DNA of 21,824 nt from Eubacteriales Family XIII. Incertae Sedis bacterium. GTDB taxonomy: Bacteria > Bacillota > Clostridia > Peptostreptococcales > Anaerovoracaceae. This document shows positions 1-6,548 of the stretch, in pieces. Under the pieces are notes generated by a model. That model made no database searches. It was not told the origin of the DNA and saw only the letters and a program-made list of their open reading frames with translations. Where the stretch lies: assembly GCA_031290715.1 (NCBI GenBank), contig JAITNA010000191.1, positions 1 through 21,824 on the forward strand, read 5' to 3'. The translations under genes were made by a program, and so were the position numbers. The number at the start of each line of letters is the position of its first letter. Positions within the stretch are counted from its first letter, which is position 1.

Positions 1-279
1 ACGCTCAGCGATTTGTTCAAACTCGCCCTCGGGCTCCTCTTTGCGGGGGCCGCTTTTCTGTCGAATTACTACGGGAAGCTGTCGCTCCCGGAGCAAATCG
101 CAAACGACGAAAAGATGGAACGCCTTTTTTCGCTGGCGAAGAACGAGCTCGCGGCGCACGCGGGCGACGCCGCGTACAGGCACGCGGTACTGCGGCAGCT
201 TGCAACCGCGCACATCGAGGAAACCGTCAGCTGGTATCATTTCAACAGCAAAAACGCCCCGGAGCTCTTGATTGGGTAG
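1..279 (+). CDS. C-terminal end of an unrecognised membrane protein (5' partial)
   Basis: The reading frame is open from base 1 and ends at TAG 277-279, so the window shows only the last 92 codons. The TTG at position 13 is in frame but has no ribosome binding site, and coding is simply continuous with upstream sequence. The visible part has one hydrophobic segment (about FKLALGLLFAGAAFLSNYY) followed by a charged, helical C-terminal tail ending in WYHFNSKNAPELLIG. A membrane hairpin followed by a helical cytoplasmic tail resembles the end of SLATT/DUF4231-like two-TM proteins, but that is only an impression and I do not assign a family. The next gene follows after about 90 bases, so this need not belong to the tsa operon. 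Confidence 0.6.
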   Translation, partial: TLSDLFKLALGLLFAGAAFLSNYYGKLSLPEQIANDEKMERLFSLAKNELAAHAGDAAYRHAVLRQLATAHIEETVSWYHFNSKNAPELLIG

Positions 280-297
280 AAAACCGCCCCCCTTGAC

Positions 298-324
298 ACA
301 CGTTCTTTCTTACACGTTCTTTCT
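298..324. repeat. Tandem direct repeat upstream of tsaE
   Basis: The 13-mer ACACGTTCTTTCT occurs at 298-310 and again at 312-324, a period of 14 bases. A TTGACA hexamer (293-298) abuts the first copy, but I see no well-spaced -10 box for it. It could be a regulator-binding site or a chance duplication in the short gap before the tsa operon. Confidence 0.5.
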
Positions 325-370
325 GAAATTGATTGTCCGGTGAAGAGCCGGGGTGGTAAGGACGACTGGG

Positions 371-868
371 GTGGGCTATAATATCTGTATGGTGATGAAT
401 GAAGAACAGCTTTATGCATTTGGCGCGCGGATGGGCGCGGAGCTTTTGCCGGGTACGGTGGTCGCGCTGACGGGCGGTCTTGGGGCGGGCAAGACGGTGC
501 TGGCGAAAGCGATCGCCGCGGGCCTTGGCGTGACGGAGCCGGTCACGAGCCCGACGTTCACGATCCTTTGCGAATACCGTTCCGGGCGGCTGCCGTTTTA
601 TCATTTCGACGTCTATCGGCTTGGCGGCGTGGGCGCGGGGCGTCATGCGGCTGGCGGGTCGGGCGCGGGGACGGAGCTTGACGCCGGCGGCTGCGTAAGC
701 GAGATGGATGAACTCGGCTATGAGGATTACTTTTTCGGCGATGGCGTGACCGTCGTGGAATGGGCGGATTTGATTGAGGAGCTGCTGCCCGCGGACACCG
801 TCCGCATTCGATTGGAATATACCTCTGATCCCGGTGCCAGGTCCGTGGAAGCGATATATGGAATCTGA
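371..868 (+). CDS. tsaE: TsaE, ATPase subunit of t6A tRNA modification, with an internal insertion
   Basis: TsaE is the P-loop ATPase that supports the TsaB-TsaD complex in making threonylcarbamoyladenosine at position 37 of ANN-decoding tRNAs. Visible are the Walker A motif GGLGAGKT (residues 35-42), VTSPTFTIL, the YHFDVYRL motif, and GYEDYFFGDGV followed by VVEWADLIEELLP, in family order. I chose GTG 371 because AAGGA (358-362) lies 8 bases upstream and the resulting N-terminal strand matches the family's usual length. ATG 389 (159 aa) is the alternative. Between YRL and DELGYEDYF, where homologues have only a few residues, this protein carries about 25 extra Gly/Ala-rich residues. The stop overlaps the start of tsaB::rimI, indicating an operon. 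A TATAAT at 377-382 is probably coincidental coding sequence. Confidence 0.9.
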   Translation: MGYNICMVMNEEQLYAFGARMGAELLPGTVVALTGGLGAGKTVLAKAIAAGLGVTEPVTSPTFTILCEYRSGRLPFYHFDVYRLGGVGAGRHAAGGSGAGTELDAGGCVSEMDELGYEDYFFGDGVTVVEWADLIEELLPADTVRIRLEYTSDPGARSVEAIYGI

Positions 869-2138
869 CAGCATGAAAGAACAAGAAATCAGAGCACCCG
901 GAGCTGTCAGGGAACCTCTGCTCGCGATCGACACGACGGGGCCGCTTTGCTCCGTTTGCCTGAAAACAGCGGACGGTCGCCTGATACGCCGCGCGGGCCG
1001 CGAGGGGCTGAAACACCTGACTTCCCTTGTGCCGATGATCGCGGAAGCAGTATCGGAAGCCGGCCTTGCGCCGAAAGACCTTCGCGCGGCCGCGGTTTCC
1101 GCGGGGCCGGGTTCGTTCACGGGTATCCGTATCGGCGTCGCGACCATCCGCGCGCTTGCGCAGACTTTGGACATCCCCGTCGTCAAGGTACCGACACTTG
1201 AAACCTTTGCCTACCTCGCAAAGGGCCGGATCGCCTGTCCCATATTCGACGCGCGGCGGGCGCAGATGTACGCGGGCGCGTATTTCATGGAAGAGGACGG
1301 AAGAATTATGACAATTGTGCCGGGGGACGCGTGGCGGCCGGAGGATTTTTTCCGGGCGCTGACGAACGCCGCGCCGCCGCTCGCGGTCTATTTGCGAAAA
1401 ATCGGGCGGGAAGCGGAGATTCATTTCATGGGGGACGGGGTTTCGGTATTTTCCGCGCAGATCGAGGACTTTCGGGCGGGGCTGACCGGGCCGCCTGTCA
1501 GGATCGGCTCGGAGGTGCAGGACGCTATGGCCGTATTGGAATGGGCCTTGGTGAACGGCCGTTTGACCGGATATGAAACACTGGAACCGATCTATCTGCG
1601 CAAAGCGGAAGCGGAGCGGAAATTGGAAGAGAAAACAGCGCGGGAGGGTTTGGATGCCAAAGCGCGCGCGGCGGTCAAGCTGCGCGTGCCGGACGCGGAC
1701 GACGAGGATTTGTTTCGCGGCGACGTCTACGGTATCTCGGTGATTGAACGGCTGTCCTTCGGAGAGCCTTGGCTCGAACGGAGCATTCGTGACGATTTGC
1801 TGCTCGGCTACAGCGACTATGTGCTCGCGGAGCGGGACGGGGTCGTACTCGGCTACGCGGGGCTGCACCGCATAGTGGGCGAGGGCCATATTACAAACAT
1901 CGCGGTACACCCATGCGTTCGGGGGCAGGGGGTCGGCACGGCTGTCCTTTCCTGGTTGATGAGCCGCGCGGAAGAGCAAAGCATTGGCAGCTTCACCTTG
2001 GAAGTACGGGCGGGAGATGATATCGCGGGCGCGTTTTATCGAAAAATGGGATTTGAAACGGATGGGCTGCGAAAAGATTATTATTCAAAAACGGGCGGGG
2101 GCCGTGAGGACGCGCTCATCATGTGGCGGCATATATGA
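858..2138 (+). CDS. tsaB-rimI: TsaB-RimI fusion: t6A complex subunit plus ribosomal-protein alanine N-acetyltransferase
   Basis: A 426-residue two-domain protein. Residues about 20-250 are TsaB, the inactive ASKHA-fold partner of TsaD: LLAIDTTGPLCSV, the helix PGSFTGIRIGVATIRAL (84-100) and DARRAQMYAGAY. Residues about 280-426 are a RimI-type GNAT domain: ITNIAVHPCVRGQGVGT with the acetyl-CoA loop at 354-361, then AFYRKMGF, and EDALIMWRHI at the end. RimI acetylates the N terminus of ribosomal protein S18. Such fusions are known in Firmicutes. ATG 858 overlaps the tsaE stop (TGA 866-868) and has GGAAG 6 bases upstream. ATG 873 is an in-frame alternative. The stop overlaps the tsaD start in ATGA, so the three genes are probably translationally coupled. 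Confidence 0.93.
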   Translation: MESDSMKEQEIRAPGAVREPLLAIDTTGPLCSVCLKTADGRLIRRAGREGLKHLTSLVPMIAEAVSEAGLAPKDLRAAAVSAGPGSFTGIRIGVATIRALAQTLDIPVVKVPTLETFAYLAKGRIACPIFDARRAQMYAGAYFMEEDGRIMTIVPGDAWRPEDFFRALTNAAPPLAVYLRKIGREAEIHFMGDGVSVFSAQIEDFRAGLTGPPVRIGSEVQDAMAVLEWALVNGRLTGYETLEPIYLRKAEAERKLEEKTAREGLDAKARAAVKLRVPDADDEDLFRGDVYGISVIERLSFGEPWLERSIRDDLLLGYSDYVLAERDGVVLGYAGLHRIVGEGHITNIAVHPCVRGQGVGTAVLSWLMSRAEEQSIGSFTLEVRAGDDIAGAFYRKMGFETDGLRKDYYSKTGGGREDALIMWRHI

Positions 2139-3172
2139 CGGGTAACGGGGCGGCGGGCGGCGGGGCGGTGCTCCTCGGCATAGAGTCGAGCTGCGACGAA
2201 ACCGCGGCGGCGGTCACGGCGGGCGGGCGAACGGCGCTGTCCAATGTCATTGCGTCGCAGATTGATGTCCACAAGGTATTCGGCGGCGTGGTGCCGGAGA
2301 TCGCGGCGCGCCATCACTTGACGGCGGTCAACGGCGTCGTTTCGGCGGCGCTGAGCGAAGCGGGGATTTGCGCGCGGGATGTGGACGCCATCGCGGTCAC
2401 AAAGGGGCCGGGCCTTGTCGGCGCCGTACTCATCGGATTGGCCACAGCCAAAGCCATGGCGTTTGCCCTCGGCAAACCCCTGATCGGCGTACACCACATC
2501 CGCGGGCATATCTGCGCGGCTTTTCTCGAACACCCCGCGCTGGAGCCGCCTTTTCTCTCGCTTGTCGTATCGGGCGGGCATACCTCGCTCGTGGATGTCA
2601 GGGATTACCGCGAAATGGACGTACTGGGGGCGACGCGGGACGACGCGGCGGGCGAGGCTTGGGACAAGGTCGCGCGCGTGCTCGGGCTCGGCTATCCGGG
2701 CGGGCCGAAAGTGGACGCCCTCGCGAAAGAGGGCGACGCGGCGGCCGCCCCGTTCAAGCGCGTTCTGTTGGAAAAGGACAGCCTTGATTTCAGTTTCAGC
2801 GGAATCAAAACAGGCGTTATGAACTATGTCAACAGCATGAATCAAGCCGGGACGCCGTGGAATCCGGCCGATGCCGCCGCGGGCTTTCAGCAGGCTGTTA
2901 TCGACGTGCTCGCCGCCAAGACCGCGCTCGCGTTGGAACGGACAGGCCGCCGAACGTTGACGCTGAGCGGGGGGGTCGCCGCGAATACGGCGCTGCGCGC
3001 CCGCATGCGCGCGGAATGCGAGCGCTTGGGCGTGCGGATTTTCATCCCCTCGCCCATCTACTGCACGGACAACGCGGCCATGATTGCCTGCGCCGGGTAC
3101 TACGATTTCATCGGCGGGCATACAGATGGGCTGGATCTTGACGCGAGTGCTGTGTTGTCCATGTCTGAATAG
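2135..3172 (+). CDS. tsaD: TsaD, tRNA N6-adenosine threonylcarbamoyltransferase
   Basis: TsaD transfers the threonylcarbamoyl group from threonylcarbamoyl-AMP to A37 of tRNA, working with TsaB and TsaE. The 345-residue protein has normal length and all signature motifs: GIESSCDETAAAV at the N terminus, HHIRGH (120-125) with the metal-binding histidines H121 and H125, VVSGGHTSL, DDAAGEAWDKVARVLGLGYPGG, FSFSGIKTGV, LSGGVAANTALR, and TDNAAMIA with the third metal ligand D312. ATG 2135 forms a 4-base ATGA overlap with the rimI-domain stop, the best start. The in-frame GTG at 2123 would add only four residues. TsaC (threonylcarbamoyl-AMP synthase) is not in the window. No clear terminator follows before merR. 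Confidence 0.97.
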   Translation: MTGNGAAGGGAVLLGIESSCDETAAAVTAGGRTALSNVIASQIDVHKVFGGVVPEIAARHHLTAVNGVVSAALSEAGICARDVDAIAVTKGPGLVGAVLIGLATAKAMAFALGKPLIGVHHIRGHICAAFLEHPALEPPFLSLVVSGGHTSLVDVRDYREMDVLGATRDDAAGEAWDKVARVLGLGYPGGPKVDALAKEGDAAAAPFKRVLLEKDSLDFSFSGIKTGVMNYVNSMNQAGTPWNPADAAAGFQQAVIDVLAAKTALALERTGRRTLTLSGGVAANTALRARMRAECERLGVRIFIPSPIYCTDNAAMIACAGYYDFIGGHTDGLDLDASAVLSMSE

Positions 3173-3193
3173 TTTCTTATTGGTTTCTTCTAA

Positions 3194-3206
3194 TCGCCAT
3201 CCGAAG
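3194..3206 (+). repeat. Short motif shared with the sigma-factor leader (copy 1)
   Basis: TCGCCATCCGAAG lies directly before the ribosome binding site of the MerR-type gene. The same 13 bases occur at 6492-6504 directly after the -10 box of the sigma-factor promoter, and both copies are preceded by a TAAT-like hexamer end. It may mark a shared transcription-start or leader sequence, or be coincidence. Confidence 0.35.
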
Positions 3207-3216
3207 GGAGAATGAT

Positions 3217-4029
3217 ATGAAGGAAGGGATGCTGTCTATCAGCGAACTGGCGCGTTTGGCCCGCGTGACGCGGGATACTTTGCTATATTATGACAAGATC
3301 GGGCTGATTTCGCCCGTTGCGCGCGCGGACAACAACTATCGCTATTATTCGGACGAGCAGATGGCGCAGGTCAATCTGATCCGCACGCTTCAAGCGATCG
3401 GGATGTCGCTTCGGGAGATTCGCGAAACGGTAGACCATCGCACGCCGGCAAGCATTCTGCGGGTTCTTGAGGAACAAACGCCGCGTATCGACGAAAAAAT
3501 TACAGAATTGACGAAGGCCCGCACACTGCTCACGACGCTGAAGAAGATGATCGCGGACGCCGCCGGCGCGGACGAGCAAGGGATCATGGTGCGGCGCTGT
3601 GCGGCAGAGCCGATTTTTCTCGGGCCGCCGAACGATTATTCAAGCGGGAAGACGCCGAATGAAGCTTTGCTGGATTTCTACCGCTATTGCGGCGAGCGGG
3701 AGGGTTCGGTCGAATTGAACTACTCCGCGTGGGGGTACTTCTCGCGGGAGCGCGCGAAAAGCCGCGATTGGAAATGGCCGGACAGATATTATTTGAACGA
3801 CCCGAACGGGCGGGATAAAAAGCCGGCGGGCCTGTACGCGATCGGATACGGGCGCGGCGGCTATGGCGGCACGGCTCGGTTGTACGAACGCCTTTCGGAC
3901 TATATAGACGCGCAAGGGTTTGAAATCCGCGGCCCCGCCTTTGAGGACTATCCGCTCAACGAGCTTTCGGTCGGAAACCCGGATGAGTATTTGATCCGGG
4001 TTTCCATTCGGGTTCGGCGCAAGTCGTAA
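3217..4029 (+). CDS. MerR-family transcriptional regulator with GyrI-like ligand-binding domain
   Basis: The 270-residue protein starts with a MerR winged helix-turn-helix: LSISELARLARVTRDTLLYYDKIGL, then NNYRYYSDEQMAQVNLIRTLQ and GMSLREI (residues 6-70). A coiled-coil dimerisation helix follows at about 77-115. The C-terminal 150 residues (from about VRRCAAEPIFLGPP to the end) have the look of a GyrI/BmrR-type small-molecule domain, with aromatic stretches and the ending EYLIRVSIRVRR. BmrR-like proteins sense lipophilic cations and untwist promoters that have over-long spacers. ATG 3217 is preceded by AAGGGAGA. The gene converges with the proline-rich membrane protein, the stops being two bases apart, and that neighbour's promoter has MerR-type geometry, so it is a plausible target. 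The ligand is unknown. Confidence 0.88.
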   Translation: MKEGMLSISELARLARVTRDTLLYYDKIGLISPVARADNNYRYYSDEQMAQVNLIRTLQAIGMSLREIRETVDHRTPASILRVLEEQTPRIDEKITELTKARTLLTTLKKMIADAAGADEQGIMVRRCAAEPIFLGPPNDYSSGKTPNEALLDFYRYCGEREGSVELNYSAWGYFSRERAKSRDWKWPDRYYLNDPNGRDKKPAGLYAIGYGRGGYGGTARLYERLSDYIDAQGFEIRGPAFEDYPLNELSVGNPDEYLIRVSIRVRRKS

Positions 4030-4031
4030 TG

Positions 4032-4625
4032 TTATTCTTTGAACGACCTGTCACTCCTGCCTTTGATGAGGATGAGGATGAGCCAGATCACGGCGACGGC
4101 CGCGACCACGAGCGCGATGATTGTCACGGGGCTCATGGGCGATGAGGTCTTTGCGGGCGTAGTCGTCGTCGGGCTTTTGGCCGCCGGGGGATTCTTTTTC
4201 AGCGGTTTTTGGACCGCGGGCGGATTCTGCTTCGGCGAATCTTGTTTCGGCGGGTTTTGAACCGCGGGAGGATTCTGCTTCGGCTGATTTTTCGTCGGCG
4301 GATTCTGAACCGCCGGGGGAGTTTGCTTCGGCGGATTTTGAACTGCCGGGGGATTCTGCTTCGACTGATTTTTCTTCGGCGGATTTTGAACCGCGGGCTG
4401 ATTTCGTTTCAGCGGGACATCCGGTTTGATACGCTGGATCGAATCCTGACCTGTCCGTATCTCGCTTGGAACCTTTAACGAGTAAATGCTCTTTTGCGCG
4501 GGAGCGCGGTGCGTACCCGCGTTTGTTTCGGCGGCAAACCCGGGTACGCTCAGGCTGAAACACAAAGCCATGGCAAACGCGGCGACGCCGATTCGGGATA
4601 ATACTTTTCTTCTTTTCTCAACCAT
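4032..4625 (-). CDS. Secreted or membrane-anchored proline-rich repeat protein
   Basis: The 197-residue protein has a signal peptide (MVEKRRKVL, then a hydrophobic stretch to about SVPGFAAE), a Pro/Gln/Lys/Asn-rich repeat region at residues 74-148, a short Ser/Thr/Pro stretch, and a C-terminal membrane helix (about 166-188, VTIIALVVAAVAVIWLILILI) ending in a basic tail. The repeat region is built from QNPPAVQNPPK-like units of irregular length and would form an extended stalk, typical of wall-spanning segments in Gram-positives. There is no sorting motif, so anchoring would be by the membrane helix. The start has AAAGGTGA about 8 bases upstream. I do not recognise a functional family. The opposite-strand frame over this region reads as arginine/leucine repeats and is a shadow. 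Confidence 0.8.
   Translation of the reverse strand: MVEKRRKVLSRIGVAAFAMALCFSLSVPGFAAETNAGTHRAPAQKSIYSLKVPSEIRTGQDSIQRIKPDVPLKRNQPAVQNPPKKNQSKQNPPAVQNPPKQTPPAVQNPPTKNQPKQNPPAVQNPPKQDSPKQNPPAVQKPLKKNPPAAKSPTTTTPAKTSSPMSPVTIIALVVAAVAVIWLILILIKGRSDRSFKE
4182..4406 (-). repeat. Coding repeats of the QNPP-rich stalk
   Basis: Irregular tandem units encode QNPPAVQNPPK, KNQPKQNPP and similar strings. At DNA level the units share a GGCGGATTCTG/GGGGATTCTG-like core on the plus strand. Such repeats can change copy number by slippage or recombination. Confidence 0.7.
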
Positions 4626-4717
4626 TTTATGTCACCTTTCTTCTTTCATTCATAGAACTCCAAGTATTTGCTTCGTCCCCCGGCTTTCGCCGAAAAACAA
4701 ACCCTTTCCCTGTTTCA

Positions 4718-4748
4718 ACCATAATCTATGGTGCAACACCACAGTCAA
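4718..4748 (-). promoter_or_regulatory. MerR-type promoter of the proline-rich protein gene
   Basis: Read on the minus strand, a -35 box TTGACT (4743-4748) is followed by a 19-base spacer (4724-4742) and a -10-like TATGGT (4718-4723). The spacer contains the 13-base dyad TGGTGTTGCACCA (4729-4741). A 19-bp spacer with a central dyad is the hallmark of promoters activated by MerR-family regulators. An ordinary alternative is TTGACT, 16 bases, GATTAT (4721-4726). The leader to the ATG would be roughly 85 bases. Confidence 0.6.
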
Positions 4749-4815
4749 GCGTTTTTTTATTGCTTATTTTTCTTTTTTATTCGCGCGTTCGCGGCGGCGA
4801 CATTCGGGGGAACCG

Positions 4816-4851
4816 TCGCTGTAACTCATAAAAAATATATACTTACAGCGA
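4816..4851. repeat. Inverted-repeat element, copy 1
   Basis: Perfect 9-bp arms TCGCTGTAA (4816-4824) and TTACAGCGA (4843-4851) flank an 18-base A/T-rich centre. Copy 2 lies 108 bases downstream and is identical apart from one base in the centre and the outermost base. The stretch 4626-4979 has no supported gene. Besides these elements and the minus-strand promoter it is A/T-rich, with a TATAAT at 4884-4889 that lacks a convincing -35 box. Confidence 0.85.
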
Positions 4852-4923
4852 CTAATTCTATATACAAATTTCAATAAATCCCTTATAATAGCATAATATA
4901 CTGTTTTTGATGAGAATAAATGC

Positions 4924-4958
4924 TCGCTGTAACTCGTAAAAAATATATACTTACAGCG
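4924..4958. repeat. Inverted-repeat element, copy 2, next to the ATPase gene
   Basis: Arms CGCTGTAA (4925-4932) and TTACAGCG (4951-4958) flank an 18-base centre differing from copy 1 at one position. It ends 8 bases before the AAGGAGG ribosome binding site (4967-4973) of the ATPase gene, a good place for an operator or a leader RNA hairpin. No third copy was seen in the window, including downstream of the ATPase gene. Confidence 0.85.
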
Positions 4959-4979
4959 TATGATCCAAGGAGGTTTGAC

Positions 4980-6395
4980 ATGAGAATCGTCGGGCGGGAA
5001 GAGGAGCAGATGGATCTTCAGGAGTATTATGATGAGGATCGCCCGGAATTTTTGGTGGTATACGGGCGGCGCAGAATCGGCAAGACCTATTTGATTCGGG
5101 AGTTTTTTGGCGACCGTTTTTGTTTTCATGCTACCGGTTTGTCAAAAGCGCCCAAATCCGAGCAGCTGCGTGAGTTCAATTATGCCCTGAACAAATACGG
5201 GGATGGGGATTTCCCGGTCGCCGGCGATTGGTTCACCGCGTTTCATCAGTTGCGGAAGCTGATCGAAAAATCCGCAATCGCGGGGAAGAAAGTCATATTT
5301 TTAGACGAAATGCCGTGGATGGACACCCACAAATCGCGGTTCATTTCAGGACTTGAGTCCTTTTGGAACGGGTGGGCGTCCGGGCGTCCGGATATACTGC
5401 TCATTGTTTGCGGTTCCTCGACTGCGTGGATCACAAAAAAACTCTTTCGCAATACCGGGGGATTATACAACAGGGTCACGCGAAGGATGTATCTGCGGCC
5501 ATTCACGCTGAAGGAATGTGAGGAATTTTTCGACGCAAAGGGTATTGTTTACAGCCGGCAGCAAATGGTGGAAAGCTATATGATTTTCGGGGGCGTGCCA
5601 TATTATTTGAATCTGATGGAAAAGAGGTTCGGCTTGCCGCAGAATGTGGATTTGCTTTGTTTTTCGGAAAACGGGGCGCTTCGGGGTGAGTTTGACGAGC
5701 TGTATGCCTCGTTGTTTGAAAATCCGGAGCGGCATATCAGGATCATTGAGGCGATCGCGAAAAAGGCACGCGGCCTCAGCCGGGAAGAGATCGTCAAGTA
5801 TGCGGGAGTTGCTGACGGAGGCGGTCTGACCAAGGCGCTGGATGAACTCGCGCGAAGCGATTTTGTCCGAAAATATTATGCGTATGGCAAGAAAGAGAGG
5901 GACGTGTTGTATCAATTGTGCGATCCGTTCACGCTTTTCTTTTTGAAATTCATGCGGGGAAATCCGGTCGTTGATGAAAACTACTGGACGCACAATATCA
6001 ATTCGGGCGGCAGGAACGCATGGAACGGCTACGCGTTCGAGCAGGTCTGCTTGGCACATATTACGCAAATCAAAAGAAAATTGGGGATACTCGGGGTGTC
6101 GACCCGTGTGGCGTCCTGGCGCAGCAAAGAAACCGTGCCGGGCGCGCAGATTGACCTCGTGATTGAGCGCGGCGACAGGGTGATCAATCTTTGCGAGATC
6201 AAATACGCCGACAAAGAGTATGAGATCACAAAGGACTATGACGAAAAGCTGAGAAGGAAGCGCTGGGCGTTCGAGGAAACGCTGAAATCCGGAAAAGCGC
6301 TGCACACCACCCTGATCACGCTTTATGGCGTGAAGCGCAACAAATACCGGTTCTCCGTTCAATCCGAGGTGTTGATGGACGACTTGTTCGCATAG
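4980..6395 (+). CDS. P-loop ATPase with C-terminal PD-(D/E)XK nuclease-like domain (Arch_ATPase/DUF234 type)
   Basis: The 471-residue protein has an N-terminal STAND/AAA-like ATPase: Walker A GRRRIGKT (29-36), Walker B VIFLDE (105-110), a sensor region LLIVCGSSTAW, and GGLYNRVTRRMYLRPF. A helical lid with GGVPYYLNLM and a winged-helix region (about 251-300) follow. The C terminus has E354, then QIDLVIE with D392 and CEIKYA with E406 and K408, the spacing of a PD-(D/E)XK nuclease core. This matches the widespread archaeal-type ATPase plus DUF234 family, whose role is not established; defence or mobile-element roles have been suggested. ATG 4980 is chosen for its strong AAGGAGG at 6 bases. The longer frame from 4920 would translate the upstream inverted repeat. 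It appears monocistronic and is probably an accessory gene. Confidence 0.88.
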   Translation: MRIVGREEEQMDLQEYYDEDRPEFLVVYGRRRIGKTYLIREFFGDRFCFHATGLSKAPKSEQLREFNYALNKYGDGDFPVAGDWFTAFHQLRKLIEKSAIAGKKVIFLDEMPWMDTHKSRFISGLESFWNGWASGRPDILLIVCGSSTAWITKKLFRNTGGLYNRVTRRMYLRPFTLKECEEFFDAKGIVYSRQQMVESYMIFGGVPYYLNLMEKRFGLPQNVDLLCFSENGALRGEFDELYASLFENPERHIRIIEAIAKKARGLSREEIVKYAGVADGGGLTKALDELARSDFVRKYYAYGKKERDVLYQLCDPFTLFFLKFMRGNPVVDENYWTHNINSGGRNAWNGYAFEQVCLAHITQIKRKLGILGVSTRVASWRSKETVPGAQIDLVIERGDRVINLCEIKYADKEYEITKDYDEKLRRKRWAFEETLKSGKALHTTLITLYGVKRNKYRFSVQSEVLMDDLFA

Positions 6396-6461
6396 CCGGA
6401 TGAATGCCGCCGAGCAATGGGGGATATCCTGCCTTTGGCGGGCACGCAGACGGCGGGGGGC

Positions 6462-6491
6462 TTGACGGCGGCGCCGTACTCGCGCTATAAT
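6462..6491 (+). promoter_or_regulatory. Sigma-A promoter of the ECF sigma gene
   Basis: TTGACG (6462-6467), an 18-base spacer, then TATAAT (6486-6491). The start site should fall near 6498, giving a leader of about 50 bases to the TTG start at 6549. The gap 6396-6548 holds nothing else I can support apart from the shared motif at 6492-6504. Confidence 0.75.
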
Positions 6492-6504
6492 TCGCCATCC
6501 GAAG
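6492..6504 (+). repeat. Short motif shared with the merR leader (copy 2)
   Basis: The same 13 bases TCGCCATCCGAAG as at 3194-3206, here placed at the predicted transcription start just after the -10 box. Confidence 0.35.
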
Positions 6505-6548
6505 CAGTAAAATGTGCAAAAGCGGTGTCCTTATAAAGGGGAATAGTA

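Noticed and set aside
377..382. TATAAT just before ATG 389, suggesting a leaderless tsaE transcript
   Set aside because: No -35 box at the right distance, and GTG 371 with AAGGA makes this stretch coding.
558..1979. Long minus-strand frame across tsaE and tsaB::rimI
   Set aside because: Arg/Pro/His-rich composition opposite two clear conserved genes; a GC-content shadow.
4816..4958. Two-repeat CRISPR array
   Set aside because: Only two copies, a palindromic core, a 72-base interval and no cas genes. It fits an operator-like pair better.
4920..4979. Upstream extension of the ATPase gene from 4920
   Set aside because: It would translate the non-coding inverted repeat, whereas ATG 4980 has a strong AAGGAGG at ideal spacing.
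4816..6395. ATPase gene as a transposon bounded by the inverted repeats
   Set aside because: Both copies lie on the same side and none is found downstream of the gene; no target-site duplication or transposase.
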